Positions 52,095 through 61,845 of a stretch of DNA of 64,000 nucleotides are shown here, piece after piece. How positions within the stretch are numbered: position 1 is the stretch's first letter; every line of letters begins with the position of its first letter. The notes below the pieces were generated by a model. That model was not told where the DNA came from and did no database searches. It saw nothing but the letters and a program-made list of their open reading frames with translations. Source of the DNA: Deltaproteobacteria bacterium. Lineage in GTDB: Bacteria > Myxococcota > Kuafuiibacteriia > Kuafuiibacteriales > Kuafuiibacteriaceae. A program made the position numbers and the translations under genes. Location: the NCBI GenBank assembly GCA_020632995.1, contig JACKEN010000001.1:1954001-2018000 (forward strand). Direction: 5' to 3'.

Positions 52095-54071
52095 GTGAGC
52101 GCGTCCAAGGCCGCCGCCCCTGCCCAGAAGTCACGCTGGAGGTTGGCCCTCATCTGGGTCGGGCTCATCGCGTTCTTCGGCGTGATCCAGTCCCTCACCG
52201 ACCGGATGGCGGGGAACGACACGTACTACCACATCAAGTACGCGTGGCTGATCTGGCACGAGGGGGCGATCTGGGACTTCCCGTGGCTGCAGGGGACCTT
52301 CTTCAAAGAGATGTGGGTGGACAAGGAGTTCCTCTACCACGTGCTCCTCATCCCCTTCACGCTGCCCGGCGACATGTACTACGGCGCCAAGACCGCGGCG
52401 GCGTTCTACGGCGGGACTGCAATCTTCCTTACACACCTCGTGATCCGGCGCATGGACGCGCCCGGCTCACGCTGGCAGCGCTACTCGTGGTTCTTCGCGC
52501 TCCTGCTCGTCGCGACGAGCAAGACCATGCTCTATCGCCTCAGCACCACCCGCGTGCCGGCGGCGAGCGCGGCCGCGATGATGATCGCGATCCTGGTCAT
52601 GCAGCAGCGCAAGTGGCGCTGGCTGTTCGTGGTCGGGTTCTTCTACGCGTGGATGTACCACGTGTCGGTGGTGCTGGTGCCGCTGGCCCTGTTCTTCGCG
52701 CTCGGGAGCCGGCTCGACGACGGCAAGTGGGATCTCCGCCCGGTGCTCGCCGCGGCCGGGGGCGTGCTGACCGGCTTCGTCATCAACCCCTACTTCCCCG
52801 ACAGCGTGCCGGTGCTCTTCAAGCACGTCATCCAGGTGGGGCTCGGCTCCACCGGGCTCCCCAAGGGCAACGAGTGGGGCGCGTACGACTCGTGGTACCT
52901 GCTCGAGACCACCGGCACCGCGTGGATCGCGGTGCTGGTCGGCGTCGTGGCGGTGGGCGGCCGCCGCGCCACGATGACCGGCCGCACCCTCTTCCTGCTC
53001 CTGGCCAACGCGCTGATGATGGTCGCCTTCTTCAAGGCGCGGCGCTTCGTGGAGTACTGGCCACTCTTCGCGGTGCTCTTCTTCGCGAGCGCCCTCAACG
53101 ACCTCATCCGCGACGAGACGTCGTGGTGGCACAGCGGCCTCGCCGCGCTGAAGGCCCGGCGCCTGAACAAGGCGGTGGTGCCGGTGCTGGCCCTCGCCCT
53201 CGCGATCACCGCGGGGGCGAACGCCTGGATGGCCAGCCAGGAGGCGGCGGGGAACGCAGATCCGAAGCGCCTCGCCGGCGTGACCCGGTGGCTGGAGGAG
53301 AACACCCCCGAGGGGGCCACGGTGTACAACGCCCAGTGGGACATCTTCCCCGAGCTGATCTTCTACAACCACCACAACCACTGGACCCTCGGGCTGGACC
53401 CCAACTTCACCTACTTCCTGGAGCCGAGGCTCTACTACCTCTCGGACAGCCTCGGCCGAGGCGAGGTGCCGGAGCCCGGCCGCTACGTGGCCGAGGGCTT
53501 CGGGGCCTACTTCGCCATGGCCCTCAAGGGGAGCGGCTTCGACACCACCGCCCGCCGGCCCAAGAGCGGGCTCACCGTGGTCTACGAGGACCAGTACGCG
53601 GTGGCCTACGCGGTCAAGCCGGACAACACGACGCGCACCATCGAGGCGGAGTTCAGCCCGCACACCGATGACTTCGGCGGTGGCAAGGGGACTTGCCAGT
53701 ACCTCCCGAAGGGGCAGCGGGACATGGGCTTCCCTTCGGCGAAGGCTGTCCTGCAGTGCATGGTCGAGGGGAGCGACACCCTCAGCGTCACCTACACGCT
53801 CGACGTCCCCGAGGACAGCCGGTGGTCGATGCAGGCCCGCTTCCTCCAGAACCGACACCCGGTGCAGGCAGAGGTGCTGGTGGACGGCACCAAGGCCGGC
53901 GACACCGTGAACCTGGAGGGCGACCGGGTGATGCTCTCCCGGGTCGAGAAGTTCGGGGACCTGTCCCTCACCGCGGGCAAGCACGAGATCACGGTGCGGT
54001 TCCTCGTGCCCAACCCCGGCTATCCGGTGTCGGTCGGCCTGGACTACCTGCGCTTCCTCCGCGTCCCGTAG
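52095..54071 (+). CDS. Polytopic membrane protein, STT3/GT-C-like glycosyltransferase candidate
   Basis: A 658-residue protein. About ten hydrophobic segments occupy residues 15-390. The first loop has AGNDTYYHIKYAWLIW and EMWVDKEFLYHVLLIPF, an Asp plus His-containing extracytoplasmic loop like that of STT3/AglB and other GT-C glycosyltransferases. A soluble part follows (TRWLEENTPEGATVYNAQWDIFP, YLSDSLGRGEVP), ending in a beta-rich carbohydrate-binding-like domain (SVTYTLDVPEDSRW, HEITVRFLVPNPGYPVSVGLDYLRF). The exact enzyme class is uncertain. Start GTG 52095. A 158-bp gap upstream holds no clear promoter. Confidence 0.65.
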   Translation: MSASKAAAPAQKSRWRLALIWVGLIAFFGVIQSLTDRMAGNDTYYHIKYAWLIWHEGAIWDFPWLQGTFFKEMWVDKEFLYHVLLIPFTLPGDMYYGAKTAAAFYGGTAIFLTHLVIRRMDAPGSRWQRYSWFFALLLVATSKTMLYRLSTTRVPAASAAAMMIAILVMQQRKWRWLFVVGFFYAWMYHVSVVLVPLALFFALGSRLDDGKWDLRPVLAAAGGVLTGFVINPYFPDSVPVLFKHVIQVGLGSTGLPKGNEWGAYDSWYLLETTGTAWIAVLVGVVAVGGRRATMTGRTLFLLLANALMMVAFFKARRFVEYWPLFAVLFFASALNDLIRDETSWWHSGLAALKARRLNKAVVPVLALALAITAGANAWMASQEAAGNADPKRLAGVTRWLEENTPEGATVYNAQWDIFPELIFYNHHNHWTLGLDPNFTYFLEPRLYYLSDSLGRGEVPEPGRYVAEGFGAYFAMALKGSGFDTTARRPKSGLTVVYEDQYAVAYAVKPDNTTRTIEAEFSPHTDDFGGGKGTCQYLPKGQRDMGFPSAKAVLQCMVEGSDTLSVTYTLDVPEDSRWSMQARFLQNRHPVQAEVLVDGTKAGDTVNLEGDRVMLSRVEKFGDLSLTAGKHEITVRFLVPNPGYPVSVGLDYLRFLRVP

Positions 54072-54117
54072 CGGGCCTCCCGCGCGCCATTTGCGGCTCT
54101 GACGTCAAAACCATCAA

Positions 54118-54171
54118 GCATGGCATCCATGCGCAGCCGACTCGGACGATCGTCGGGTGCGATTTTTCGCA
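54118..54171. promoter_or_regulatory. Three adjacent palindromes upstream of a small lipoprotein gene
   Basis: GCATGG-CAT-CCATGC (54118-54132), GACGATCGTC (54145-54154) and TGCGA-TTTT-TCGCA (54158-54171) follow one another in the 140-bp gap before 54213. They could be operators or leader hairpins. Confidence 0.35.
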
Positions 54172-54212
54172 GAGGCCGTCACGCTGCGGCCTCGGTGGTC
54201 ACCCTCACAACG

Positions 54213-54581
54213 ATGTTCGCCCGTGGCGTCCCGCGGTTGCTCTGGCCTGCGCTCCTGTCGTTGGCGCTCGGCGCCGCCTGTGCAGATCCGGCCGAGCCGG
54301 CTGACGCGGGCTTCCCTGACGCCGCCTCCGTCGACGCCGAGGCGCCCGACGCCGGCTTCCCCGACGCCGAGGCCGACGCCGGCTTCCCCGACGCGGAGCC
54401 GGTGGACGCCGAGCCCACGGACAGCGGCTTCAGCCTCACCGGGGCCTCGCTGACCCCTGGAGCGCAGCTCCACGCAACCGAAGGACACCGGCTCAGAAGC
54501 CGCCTCACCGCGGTCACCGCGGTGACCTCCACCACCAGCACCCACCGCCTCCGCGGAGGCCTCGTGCCCCAGTGGCCCTAG
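54213..54581 (+). CDS. Small lipoprotein with DAGFPDAE repeats
   Basis: A 122-residue predicted lipoprotein with signal MFARGVPRLLWPALLSLALGAAC and a linker of repeated DAGFPDAE/DAEPTDSG units. A short tail (LRGGLVPQWP) resembles the end of small myxobacterial proteins that accompany collagen-like genes. ATG 54213 gives a proper lipobox; ATG 54120 adds a long non-hydrophobic extension. The collagen-like gene starts 14 bp later, with GAAGGA before it, so they may be one operon. Function is unknown. Confidence 0.6.
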   Translation: MFARGVPRLLWPALLSLALGAACADPAEPADAGFPDAASVDAEAPDAGFPDAEADAGFPDAEPVDAEPTDSGFSLTGASLTPGAQLHATEGHRLRSRLTAVTAVTSTTSTHRLRGGLVPQWP

Positions 54582-54595
54582 CCCGAAGGACCGCC

Positions 54596-56766
54596 ATGCG
54601 CTTCGCCCCAATCATCGCCCTCGCCATTGCTCTCGCGCCCCTCTCGGCCCTCGGCCAGGAGGTGCGGATGCCCTACGAGGGCTTCCTCACCGACGGAGAG
54701 GACCTCCCGGTCTCCGGGATGATCGAGCTCGACATCCGGATCTACGACACCGAGGAGGGCGGCGCCCCGCTCTTCGAGGAGACCCAGTCCACCATCGTGA
54801 TGGGCGGGTACTTCGGGGTCGAGATCGGCGCGGTCACCCCGCTCGCGGCCAGCCTCTTCGACGCCCAGCGGCCGCTCTTCCTCGGGCTGGCCCTGCACGG
54901 TGACTCGGAGTTCCTGCCGCGCCCGCGGCTGGGCTTCGTGCCCTACGCGATCCACGCCTTGACCGGCCCCGGAGCCGGAGTGGCGGGCCCGCCCGGCCCC
55001 ACCGGACCGCCCGGCGCTGACGGCGCCGACGGCGTCGATGGCGCAATCGGCCCTGCCGGACCGACCGGGCCTGCCGGCGTGCAGGGGTCCGCGGGCCCCG
55101 TGGGTGCAACCGGGCCTGCGGGCAACCCGGGCGCAACCGGGCCTGCCGGACCGACCGGACCCGTCGGCGCCCAGGGCGCTGCCGGGCCTGCTGGACCGAC
55201 CGGACCCGTCGGCGCCCAGGGCGCGACCGGGCCCGCGGGCGTCCAGGGTCCGCAGGGCGTGGCCGGCCCCACCGGTCCGCAGGGGCCGCAGGGCCTCACC
55301 GGCGCCACCGGGCCCCAGGGCCTGCGCAGGGGCGACCGGCCCGACCGGCGCCCAGGGCCTCCAGGGCGTGGCCGGGCCCACCGGTCCGCAGGGGCCGCAG
55401 GGCCTCACTGGCGCCCAGGGCCCGCAGGGCCTGACCGGGCCCACCGGGCTTCAAGGGCCGCAGGGCTTCCCGGGCGCCACCGGCGCAACCGGGCCCCAGG
55501 GCCTCACCGGCGCCCAGGGGCCGGCGGGCGCGCGCGGCGCCACCGGCGCCACCGGGCCGCAGGGGCTCACCGGCGCCCAGGGCGCGGTCGGCGCGACCGG
55601 TCCCCAGGGGCCGCAGGGGCGGTCGGCGCGCAGGGGCCCGTGGGGCCGACCGGTGCGCAGGGCCCGGCGGGCGCGCGCGGCGCCACTGGCCCGACCGGCG
55701 CCCAGGGCGCCACCGGAGCGCAGGGGCCTGCTGGCGCCACCGGCGCCCAGGGCGCGACCGGGGCACAGGGGCCCGCGGGGCCCGCCGGCCCGACCGGGGC
55801 ACAGGGCGCGACTGGGGCCCAGGGGCCTGCTGGTGCGACCGGCGCCCAGGGCGCGACCGGTGCTCAGGGGCCCGTCGGCGCCACCGGCGCTCAAGGGCCC
55901 CGCCAGGCGCGCGGCGCCACCGGCCCGACCGGTGCGCGCAGGGCGCGACCGGTGCCCAGGGCGCCACTGGCGCGCAGGGTGCCACCGGCGCGCAGGGCGC
56001 GACTGGCGCACAGGGGCCCGCGGGGCCGACCGGGGCCACCGGCGCACAGGGACCTGCCGGGGCACGCGGTGCGACCGGGGCGACTGGCGCGACCGGCGCG
56101 CAGGGCGCCACCGGCGCGCAGGGTGCCACCGGCGCGCAGGGTGCCCAGGGACCGGCCGGAGCCCAGGGGGCGGCTGGCCCGACGGGCGCCACCGGGCAGC
56201 AGGGGCCCACCGGCCTCACCGGCGCCCAGGGCCCCGCGGGGGCGCGCGGCGCGACCGGTGCGACCGGCCCCACCGGCGCCACCGGCCAGCAGGGCCCGAG
56301 CGGCGTGGTCGGTGTCTACGTGGGCACCGGCATCGCAACCCAGATGGCCCCCGGCACCCTCAACTGCCAGACCATCGCCTGCTTCCCCGCGTACGGCGCG
56401 ATGACCCTGCTCGGCAACGTCGCGGGGCCGGTGACCATCACCAGCAGCACCGAGCAGCTCATGGTGACCGCCGACGCCTCCTTCAGCACCGCCGCCACCT
56501 CCAACGCGTTGATCGCGGGGGGGCCCTGCTACCAGCCGGTGGGCGGCTCCACCTGGACCTACGTGGGGAGCGCGGGCGCCTTCCAGACCGCCACCAGCGG
56601 CGAGGTCGCGTCGTTCTCCACCACCGGGCTCATCGGGGCCAACACCACCCCCGGCCTCAACGTGGGCCAGGCCTACAACTTCGGGGTGTGCGCCCAGACC
56701 CAGCTCCTGAGCCAGGCCGGCACCGTGACCGGCACCGGCAAGGTGCTGGTGCTCCAGCTGCGCTGA
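54596..56766 (+). CDS. Collagen-like (Gly-x-y) secreted protein, three frame breaks
   Basis: A secreted protein of about 722 residues when joined. The signal MRFAPIIALAIALAPLSALG is followed by a small N-terminal domain (MPYEGFLTDGEDLPVSG, YFGVEIGAVTPLAASLF, FVPYAIHA) known from many myxobacterial surface proteins. Residues of about 125-565 are an almost pure Gly-x-y collagen-like region rich in GPTGAQG, GATGAQG and GPQGLTG. A C-terminal beta domain with three Cys (CQTIACFPAYG, GPCYQPVGG, YNFGVCAQ) follows. The frame changes near 55325, 55620 and 55920. All three frames keep the Gly-x-y pattern, so one gene is meant. It would form a triple-helical surface fibre. Confidence 0.75.
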
Positions 56767-56767
56767 G

Positions 56768-57646
56768 CTACAGCGGCAGCCCCGCCGCCACCCACCCGCA
56801 GTACGAGGCCAGCTGGGCCGCCCCGATGTACGTGATGCGCACCGCGTCCGCGTGGGTCGGGAGCCGCGCCCCCGGCGCGTAGACCCGCATCAGAATCAAC
56901 TGCTGAGCGCAGGCCGCGACCACGCACCACTCCTTGAATGCAAGCAGACCTGCCACGGCACCCACCAGCGGCGCCACCGCGGAGACCGCGATCAGCCCGT
57001 GGATGATCTGCTTGGCCCGGCGCACCCCGTGCACCACCGGGTACGTGGGCACCCCCACCACCCGGTCACCCTCCACGTCCCGGAGGTCGTAGAAGATCTC
57101 GTAGGTGAGCTCGAGCGGGATGAAGAACGCGATCGCGAGCAGGAGCTTCACCAACGGGTACGTCGCGCCCAGCCCCACGTACGGGTACAGGAAGACGCTC
57201 ACGGTGAAGAGCACCGAGGAGCCGAAGTTCTTGAAGAAGTAGAGCTCCTTGAAGCGGGTGAAGGCCAGCTTGCCGCGCCACACCGGGACGAGGTCGTAGT
57301 TGTAGGCGAGCCCGATGAGGGTGAAGGCGACCCGGTAGCCCATGATGCTGGGGGTCAGCCACAGCCCCGCCCCCAGGCCGGCCGCGATCATGAACCAGCA
57401 GAGGCGCTCCACCGCTCGGGCGTGGGCCGCCACCGCCTCGGCCCCGGGGATGCCGTTGGCGAGGTCCTCCTCGACGTCGGTGGCCTTGTTGGTGAAGTTG
57501 ACGATGAACCAGTCCCACACCGCCACGAGCGGGATGAGGAGATCGAAGCGCCCGGTGAAGATCCACCCGTAGGTCAGGGTGGCGAAGAAGACGATGGTGA
57601 GGATGTGCGGGCGGGCCACCGAGACCCAGGTGGACCAGGCCGTCAT
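56768..57646 (-). CDS. UbiA-family prenyltransferase
   Basis: A 292-residue membrane enzyme that transfers a prenyl chain. About eight to nine helices are visible. The two Asp-rich motifs are NKATDVEED (about residues 53-61, after NFT) and YDLRDVEGD (about 190). The N-terminal VARPHILTIVFFATL is typical. Substrate is unknown; UbiA homologues make quinones, carotenoid-like or chlorophyll-type lipids. It lies 1 bp after the stop of the collagen-like gene in tail-to-tail orientation. ATG 57646. Confidence 0.87.
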   Translation of the reverse strand: MTAWSTWVSVARPHILTIVFFATLTYGWIFTGRFDLLIPLVAVWDWFIVNFTNKATDVEEDLANGIPGAEAVAAHARAVERLCWFMIAAGLGAGLWLTPSIMGYRVAFTLIGLAYNYDLVPVWRGKLAFTRFKELYFFKNFGSSVLFTVSVFLYPYVGLGATYPLVKLLLAIAFFIPLELTYEIFYDLRDVEGDRVVGVPTYPVVHGVRRAKQIIHGLIAVSAVAPLVGAVAGLLAFKEWCVVAACAQQLILMRVYAPGARLPTHADAVRITYIGAAQLASYCGWVAAGLPL

Positions 57647-57662
57647 CGGTGTACCCGGCCCC

Positions 57663-60638
57663 TCAGCCGAAGAGGCGCTCCAGGTCCTCCATCGTGAGCT
57701 CCTTCATCAGGCCGGTCTCGCCGGTGATGATCGCGTCGGCCAGCTTGCGCTTCTCTTCCTGGAGCTTGGCGATCTTCTCCTCCACCGTGTCCCTCGCGAT
57801 GAGGCGGTAGGCGAAGACCGGGTTCTTCTGGCCCATGCGGTGGGCGCGGTCGATCGCCTGGGCCTCCACCGCCGGGTTCCACCACGGATCGAGGAGGAAG
57901 ACGTAGTCGCTCGAGGTCAGGGTGATGCCACAGCCCCCCGCCTTCAGGCTGATGAGGAAGACCTTGTTCTCGGGGTCGCTCTGGAAGCGATCCACCCCGG
58001 CCTGGCGGTCGCGGGTCGCCCCGTCGAGGTACTCGTGCTTGATGCCCCGGGCCTCCAGCCACCGCTTCACCACCCCGAGCAGACGGGTGAACTGGCTGAA
58101 GATCAGCGCCTTGTGGCCGTTGGCGATCAGCTCGTCGAGCTTCTCGTAGAGGACCTCGAGCTTCGAGGACGGCTCGTCGAGGCGCGAGGTGTCGATCAGG
58201 CCCGGGTGGCAGGCGGCCTGGCGCAGGCGCAGGAGCGCCTCGAGGACCTGAATCTTGGCGCGGCCCAGGCCCACCTCCTGCACGGTGGAGCTGAGGGAGG
58301 CGCGGTAGTAGTCGCGGAGCTCGTCGTACTTCTTCCGCTGGTCCTCGTCGAGGTCGACCATCAGCGTGAGCTCGGTCTTCTCGGGCAGCTCGGTGAGCAC
58401 CTGCTGCTTGGTGCGCCGGAGCATGAAGGGCCGCAGCGAGGTCGACAGCAGCTCCAGCCACCCGTCGTCCGCCCCCTTGGCCTTGGCCGAGAAGTCGTCG
58501 AGCCCGCCGAGCATCCCGGGGTTCAGGAACTCGAAGAGGGACCACAGCTCGTCGAGGCTGTTCTCGATCGGGGTGCCGCTGATCGCGAGGCGGTACTCGC
58601 TCCGGAGGAGCCGGCACGCCTTGGCCGCCTGGGAGCGCGGGTTCTTGATCGCCTGGGCCTCGTCGAGCACCACCGCGTTCCAGCGGATCTCGAGCAGGTG
58701 CAGGATGTCCTGCCGGAGGGTCCCGTAGGTGGTCACCACGAGATCCTGATCGAGCAGGTCGTCCTTGTACTTGAGGCGGCCGCCGCCGGTATAGGGCACC
58801 GCCTTCAGGTCGGGGGCGAACTTCGAGGCCTCCTTGATCCAGTTGTAGACCAGGCTCTTGGGGACCACGATGAGCGAGGGCCGGTGGTCCGAGGGGCGCT
58901 GGCCGCCGGGGCGGTGCCGCCCCTGGAGCATGGCGAGCACCTGCACCGTCTTGCCGAGGCCCATGTCGTCGGCCAGGCAGCCCGAGAAGTTGTTGTCCTC
59001 GAGGAAGCGCAGCCAGCCCAGGCCCTCCTGCTGGTAGTCGCGGAGCTTGCCCATGAACCCGACCGGCTCCGAGACGTGGGGGCGCGCGGCCCGCAGGACC
59101 TTCTGGATCCGGTCGAACTTCACGTCGACCGACACGTCGTCGGCCCCGGTGAGGAGGGCGTCGATCACCCCGGCCTGGCTGGGCGCGAAGCGGAGCTTGT
59201 CGCCCTCGAGGCGGCCGACCTGGGCCATGGAGGCGTACTTGCTGAGCCAGTCCGGCGCGATGCCCTTGGTGCCGTCCCGCAGGGACACCAGGCCCCCCGA
59301 CTGGGCGCAGACCAGGAGCTCCGGCAGGCGGGCCTGCACCCCGCCGTAGTCGAGGGTGGCGTCCACGTCGAACCAGTCGATCCCGGAGCTGACCTTGGTC
59401 GCGAGGCCGCCGGTGATCGCCCGGACCTGGGCCCCGTCGGCCTCGATGTACCAGCCCTCCTCCACCAGGGTCTTGACGACCGCGTAGAGGTCCTTGTGGG
59501 CGATGCAGACCTCGCCCAGCTCGGGCAGGTCGACCTCGGCCGCCTCGAGCCCGAGCGCGCGCAGGCGCTCGAGGGCCCGGCGCTCGGCCCGGCGGTCGCG
59601 CCGGAAGAGCTGGCGCCCGCTCTCGTCCGCCACCATGCGGCGGTTGGAGTTCACCGAGACGATCTTGCCGCCGTAGTCGAAGGACACCTTGCCGACCACG
59701 AAGCGCGCCTCGTAGGCGACGTCCGGCTGCGCGAAGCAGACCCGCGGCACCGGATCCAGCCGCACCTGGGACCAGTGCAGCTCGGGGGGCAGCGCCACCT
59801 CGGGCAGGTTCGGCATGGTGGACAGCCGCACCAGGAACTGATCCTGGGCCTCGAACGGGATCTCGACCGGCCCCCCGCGACGCAGCCGGTCGACCCAGTC
59901 GAAGGCCTCGGTGGCCTCGTGCAGGGCAAGGCGGTCCTCGAAGATCATCACCCCGCCCGAGAGCACCAGGCGCGGGGCCTTGGGGTCCATCGCCTCGCCG
60001 TCACGCACGAAGCGGCCCCACAGGCGCCACCCGCGCTCGGCCCGATCCACCGTGAGCTCGAAGCGGAAGGGCTCCCCGTCGTCCCAGGCGAGCGGATCGC
60101 TGAAGGTGCCGGGCATCGCCGCCTCGCTCACGAAGCGCCCGGTGCGGCACAGCTCGGGGAGCAGCACGTCGTACAGCCCCGGGCGGACCACGCTGCGGGA
60201 GTAGCGCTCCCCCGCGCCCAGCTGGGCCCGGGAGCGATCCTCGGCGAAGTTGCCGAGCAACAGCTGCAGGATCCGCTTGTCGGCGACGGTCGGGAGCTCG
60301 GCCAGGTGGAGCGGGTCGACCTCGAGCGGTCGGAACGCGCCCTTCTGGCCGTCCCGCTTGGCCTCACGCTGGTAGAAGTCGATGACCAGGGCGTCCCGCA
60401 CCCGGGTCTCGCGGACGTTGAGCTGGTAGCGGACGTCGCGGCCCCGCGGATCCTCGAAGACCTCGGTGAGCGGGTCGGCCCCGCCGGCGGTGGGCCGCCC
60501 ACCCAGGCGCTCCAGCTGGTCCATCCAGGCCGGGGTGGGCTCCGCCACCGGGCCCCGCCGCCCCGCCGCCCGCCGCTTGGGGGCGGTGGGCTCGCCGCTA
60601 CGCGGATCGATGCCTCGCTCTTCGAAGTTCCCGCTCAC
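57663..60638 (-). CDS. SNF2-family DNA-dependent ATPase/helicase
   Basis: A 991-residue cytoplasmic chromatin-remodeller-like ATPase. The N-terminal 500 residues are the bacterial SNF2-associated domain (GVQARLPELLVCAQSGGLVSL, DYGGKIVSVN). The motor starts LRDYQQEGLGWLRFLED, with Walker A ADDMGLGKT (about residue 556), LIVVPKSLVYNW, DEAQ box VLDEAQAIKNP, ISGTPIENSLDELWSLFEF, and C-terminal LIFSQFTRLLGVV, ISLKAGGCGITLT and DPWWNPAVEAQAIDRAHRMGQ. All canonical motifs are present. GTG 60638 is the start. A candidate promoter is at 60774-60802. Confidence 0.95.
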   Translation of the reverse strand: MSGNFEERGIDPRSGEPTAPKRRAAGRRGPVAEPTPAWMDQLERLGGRPTAGGADPLTEVFEDPRGRDVRYQLNVRETRVRDALVIDFYQREAKRDGQKGAFRPLEVDPLHLAELPTVADKRILQLLLGNFAEDRSRAQLGAGERYSRSVVRPGLYDVLLPELCRTGRFVSEAAMPGTFSDPLAWDDGEPFRFELTVDRAERGWRLWGRFVRDGEAMDPKAPRLVLSGGVMIFEDRLALHEATEAFDWVDRLRRGGPVEIPFEAQDQFLVRLSTMPNLPEVALPPELHWSQVRLDPVPRVCFAQPDVAYEARFVVGKVSFDYGGKIVSVNSNRRMVADESGRQLFRRDRRAERRALERLRALGLEAAEVDLPELGEVCIAHKDLYAVVKTLVEEGWYIEADGAQVRAITGGLATKVSSGIDWFDVDATLDYGGVQARLPELLVCAQSGGLVSLRDGTKGIAPDWLSKYASMAQVGRLEGDKLRFAPSQAGVIDALLTGADDVSVDVKFDRIQKVLRAARPHVSEPVGFMGKLRDYQQEGLGWLRFLEDNNFSGCLADDMGLGKTVQVLAMLQGRHRPGGQRPSDHRPSLIVVPKSLVYNWIKEASKFAPDLKAVPYTGGGRLKYKDDLLDQDLVVTTYGTLRQDILHLLEIRWNAVVLDEAQAIKNPRSQAAKACRLLRSEYRLAISGTPIENSLDELWSLFEFLNPGMLGGLDDFSAKAKGADDGWLELLSTSLRPFMLRRTKQQVLTELPEKTELTLMVDLDEDQRKKYDELRDYYRASLSSTVQEVGLGRAKIQVLEALLRLRQAACHPGLIDTSRLDEPSSKLEVLYEKLDELIANGHKALIFSQFTRLLGVVKRWLEARGIKHEYLDGATRDRQAGVDRFQSDPENKVFLISLKAGGCGITLTSSDYVFLLDPWWNPAVEAQAIDRAHRMGQKNPVFAYRLIARDTVEEKIAKLQEEKRKLADAIITGETGLMKELTMEDLERLFG

Positions 60639-60753
60639 CGTGACCCTGGATCGTGCAAGCGAAGCGCGCAGCCGGGCTGAGCCCGACGGAGAGGGGTGGG
60701 ACGGCTTGCCGGCCCGATTCCCCAGGATCTACTCACGCGAATCTGGTCGCGCC

Positions 60754-60773
60754 CCCCGCAAGACGATGCGGGG
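60754..60773 (-). repeat. 7-bp hairpin at predicted 5' end of SNF2 transcript
   Basis: CCCCGCA (60754-60760) pairs with TGCGGGG (60767-60773), loop of six. It lies just downstream of the candidate -10 on the minus strand and could protect the 5' end of the mRNA or affect its translation. Confidence 0.4.
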
Positions 60774-60802
60774 ACACTACATGGCCTCGGCCGGCAATGC
60801 AA
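60774..60802 (-). promoter_or_regulatory. Candidate promoter for the SNF2 gene
   Basis: On the minus strand TTGCAT (60802-60797) and TAGTGT (60779-60774) are 17 bp apart, in the 204-bp gap between the SNF2 and aldo/keto reductase genes. Confidence 0.4.
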
Positions 60803-60842
60803 CCCAGCCTTCGCCTCGTGAGACAGGAAAGCGCCCTTGCGC

Positions 60843-61835
60843 TCAGCGCGCGCCGTAGTTGTTGGGGCCCCGCTCTTCGTTGCGGTCGGTGGCGGGCGGC
60901 GGCGCGGGCCACAGGGATCCGACCTCGTCGTACAGCGGATCCGTCATCTCTACTCGATCCGCACCCAGCACCGCCTCGAGCTGCTCGAGGTCGCGGGCGC
61001 CGATCAGGGGCGCGGTGACCCCGGGCGTGCGCGCCACCCACGCCACCGCGAGGGCCGCCGGGTGCACGCCGTGGGCCTCGGCCACCGCGGTGAAGCGCTC
61101 CGCCACCTCGTAGTAGCCGGGCTCGGCGTAGCGCGTCTTGTACATCGCGTTCTTCACCAGGCGCCCCGCGTCGGGGCGCCGATCCGCGCCGTACTTGCCG
61201 CTCAGGAGCCCACCGCCGAGGGGCGAGTACGGGAGCACGCCGAGGCCCTCGGACTGGGCCATGGGCAACAGCTCCACCTCGGCCTGGCGCTTGACGAGGT
61301 TGTACATGGGCTGCAGGCACACCAGCGGCGACAGACCATCGCGCGCCGCGATCCCGAGCGCCTTCATGGTCTGCCAGGCCGAGAAGTTGCTGACCCCGAG
61401 GTAGAGCACCTTGCCCTGCCGGACGAGGTCCTCCACCGCGCGCAGGCTCTCTTCCAGGGCGGTGACCTCGTCGAAGCGGTGCAGGAAGAACAGGTCGACG
61501 CGATCCGTGCGCAGGCGCCGCAAGCTGGCTTCCACCGCTCGGACCAGGTGGTACCGGGAGCTCCCCCGGGCGTTCACGTCCTTGCCGGTGGGAAAGTACG
61601 CCTTGCTGGTGAGCACCACCTCGTCCCGGTGACCCTTGACGAGGCGCCCGAGGATCTCCTCGGAGCGCCCCCCCGCGTACACGTCGGCGCAGTCGAACAG
61701 GTTGATGCCCGCCTCCCGGCAGCGGGCGTAGAGCGCCCCGCTGGTGGCCTCGTCGGCGTCTCCGCCGAAGGACATCGTGCCGAAGGCGAGGCGGGACACC
61801 CGCACCCCGGTGCGCCCCAAGAACCGATACTCCAT
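60843..61835 (-). CDS. Aldo/keto reductase
   Basis: A 330-residue NADP(H)-dependent oxidoreductase. It starts MEYRFLGRTGVRVSRLAFG and has NLFDCADVYAGGRSEE (Asp and Tyr), SKAYFP (Lys), FFLHRFD (His) and TAPLIGARDLEQLEA (cofactor). It is a paralogue of 34377-35399, sharing VEASLRRL with the same rare codons. ATG 61835 fits the family start. It is 10 bp from the M3 oligopeptidase stop and may be co-transcribed. Confidence 0.92.
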   Translation of the reverse strand: MEYRFLGRTGVRVSRLAFGTMSFGGDADEATSGALYARCREAGINLFDCADVYAGGRSEEILGRLVKGHRDEVVLTSKAYFPTGKDVNARGSSRYHLVRAVEASLRRLRTDRVDLFFLHRFDEVTALEESLRAVEDLVRQGKVLYLGVSNFSAWQTMKALGIAARDGLSPLVCLQPMYNLVKRQAEVELLPMAQSEGLGVLPYSPLGGGLLSGKYGADRRPDAGRLVKNAMYKTRYAEPGYYEVAERFTAVAEAHGVHPAALAVAWVARTPGVTAPLIGARDLEQLEAVLGADRVEMTDPLYDEVGSLWPAPPPATDRNEERGPNNYGAR

Positions 61836-61845
61836 GACGTCTACC

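Noticed and set aside
57579..60680. 1033-residue plus-strand frame opposite UbiA and SNF2
   Set aside because: Shadow frame; the minus strand carries full helicase and prenyltransferase motifs.
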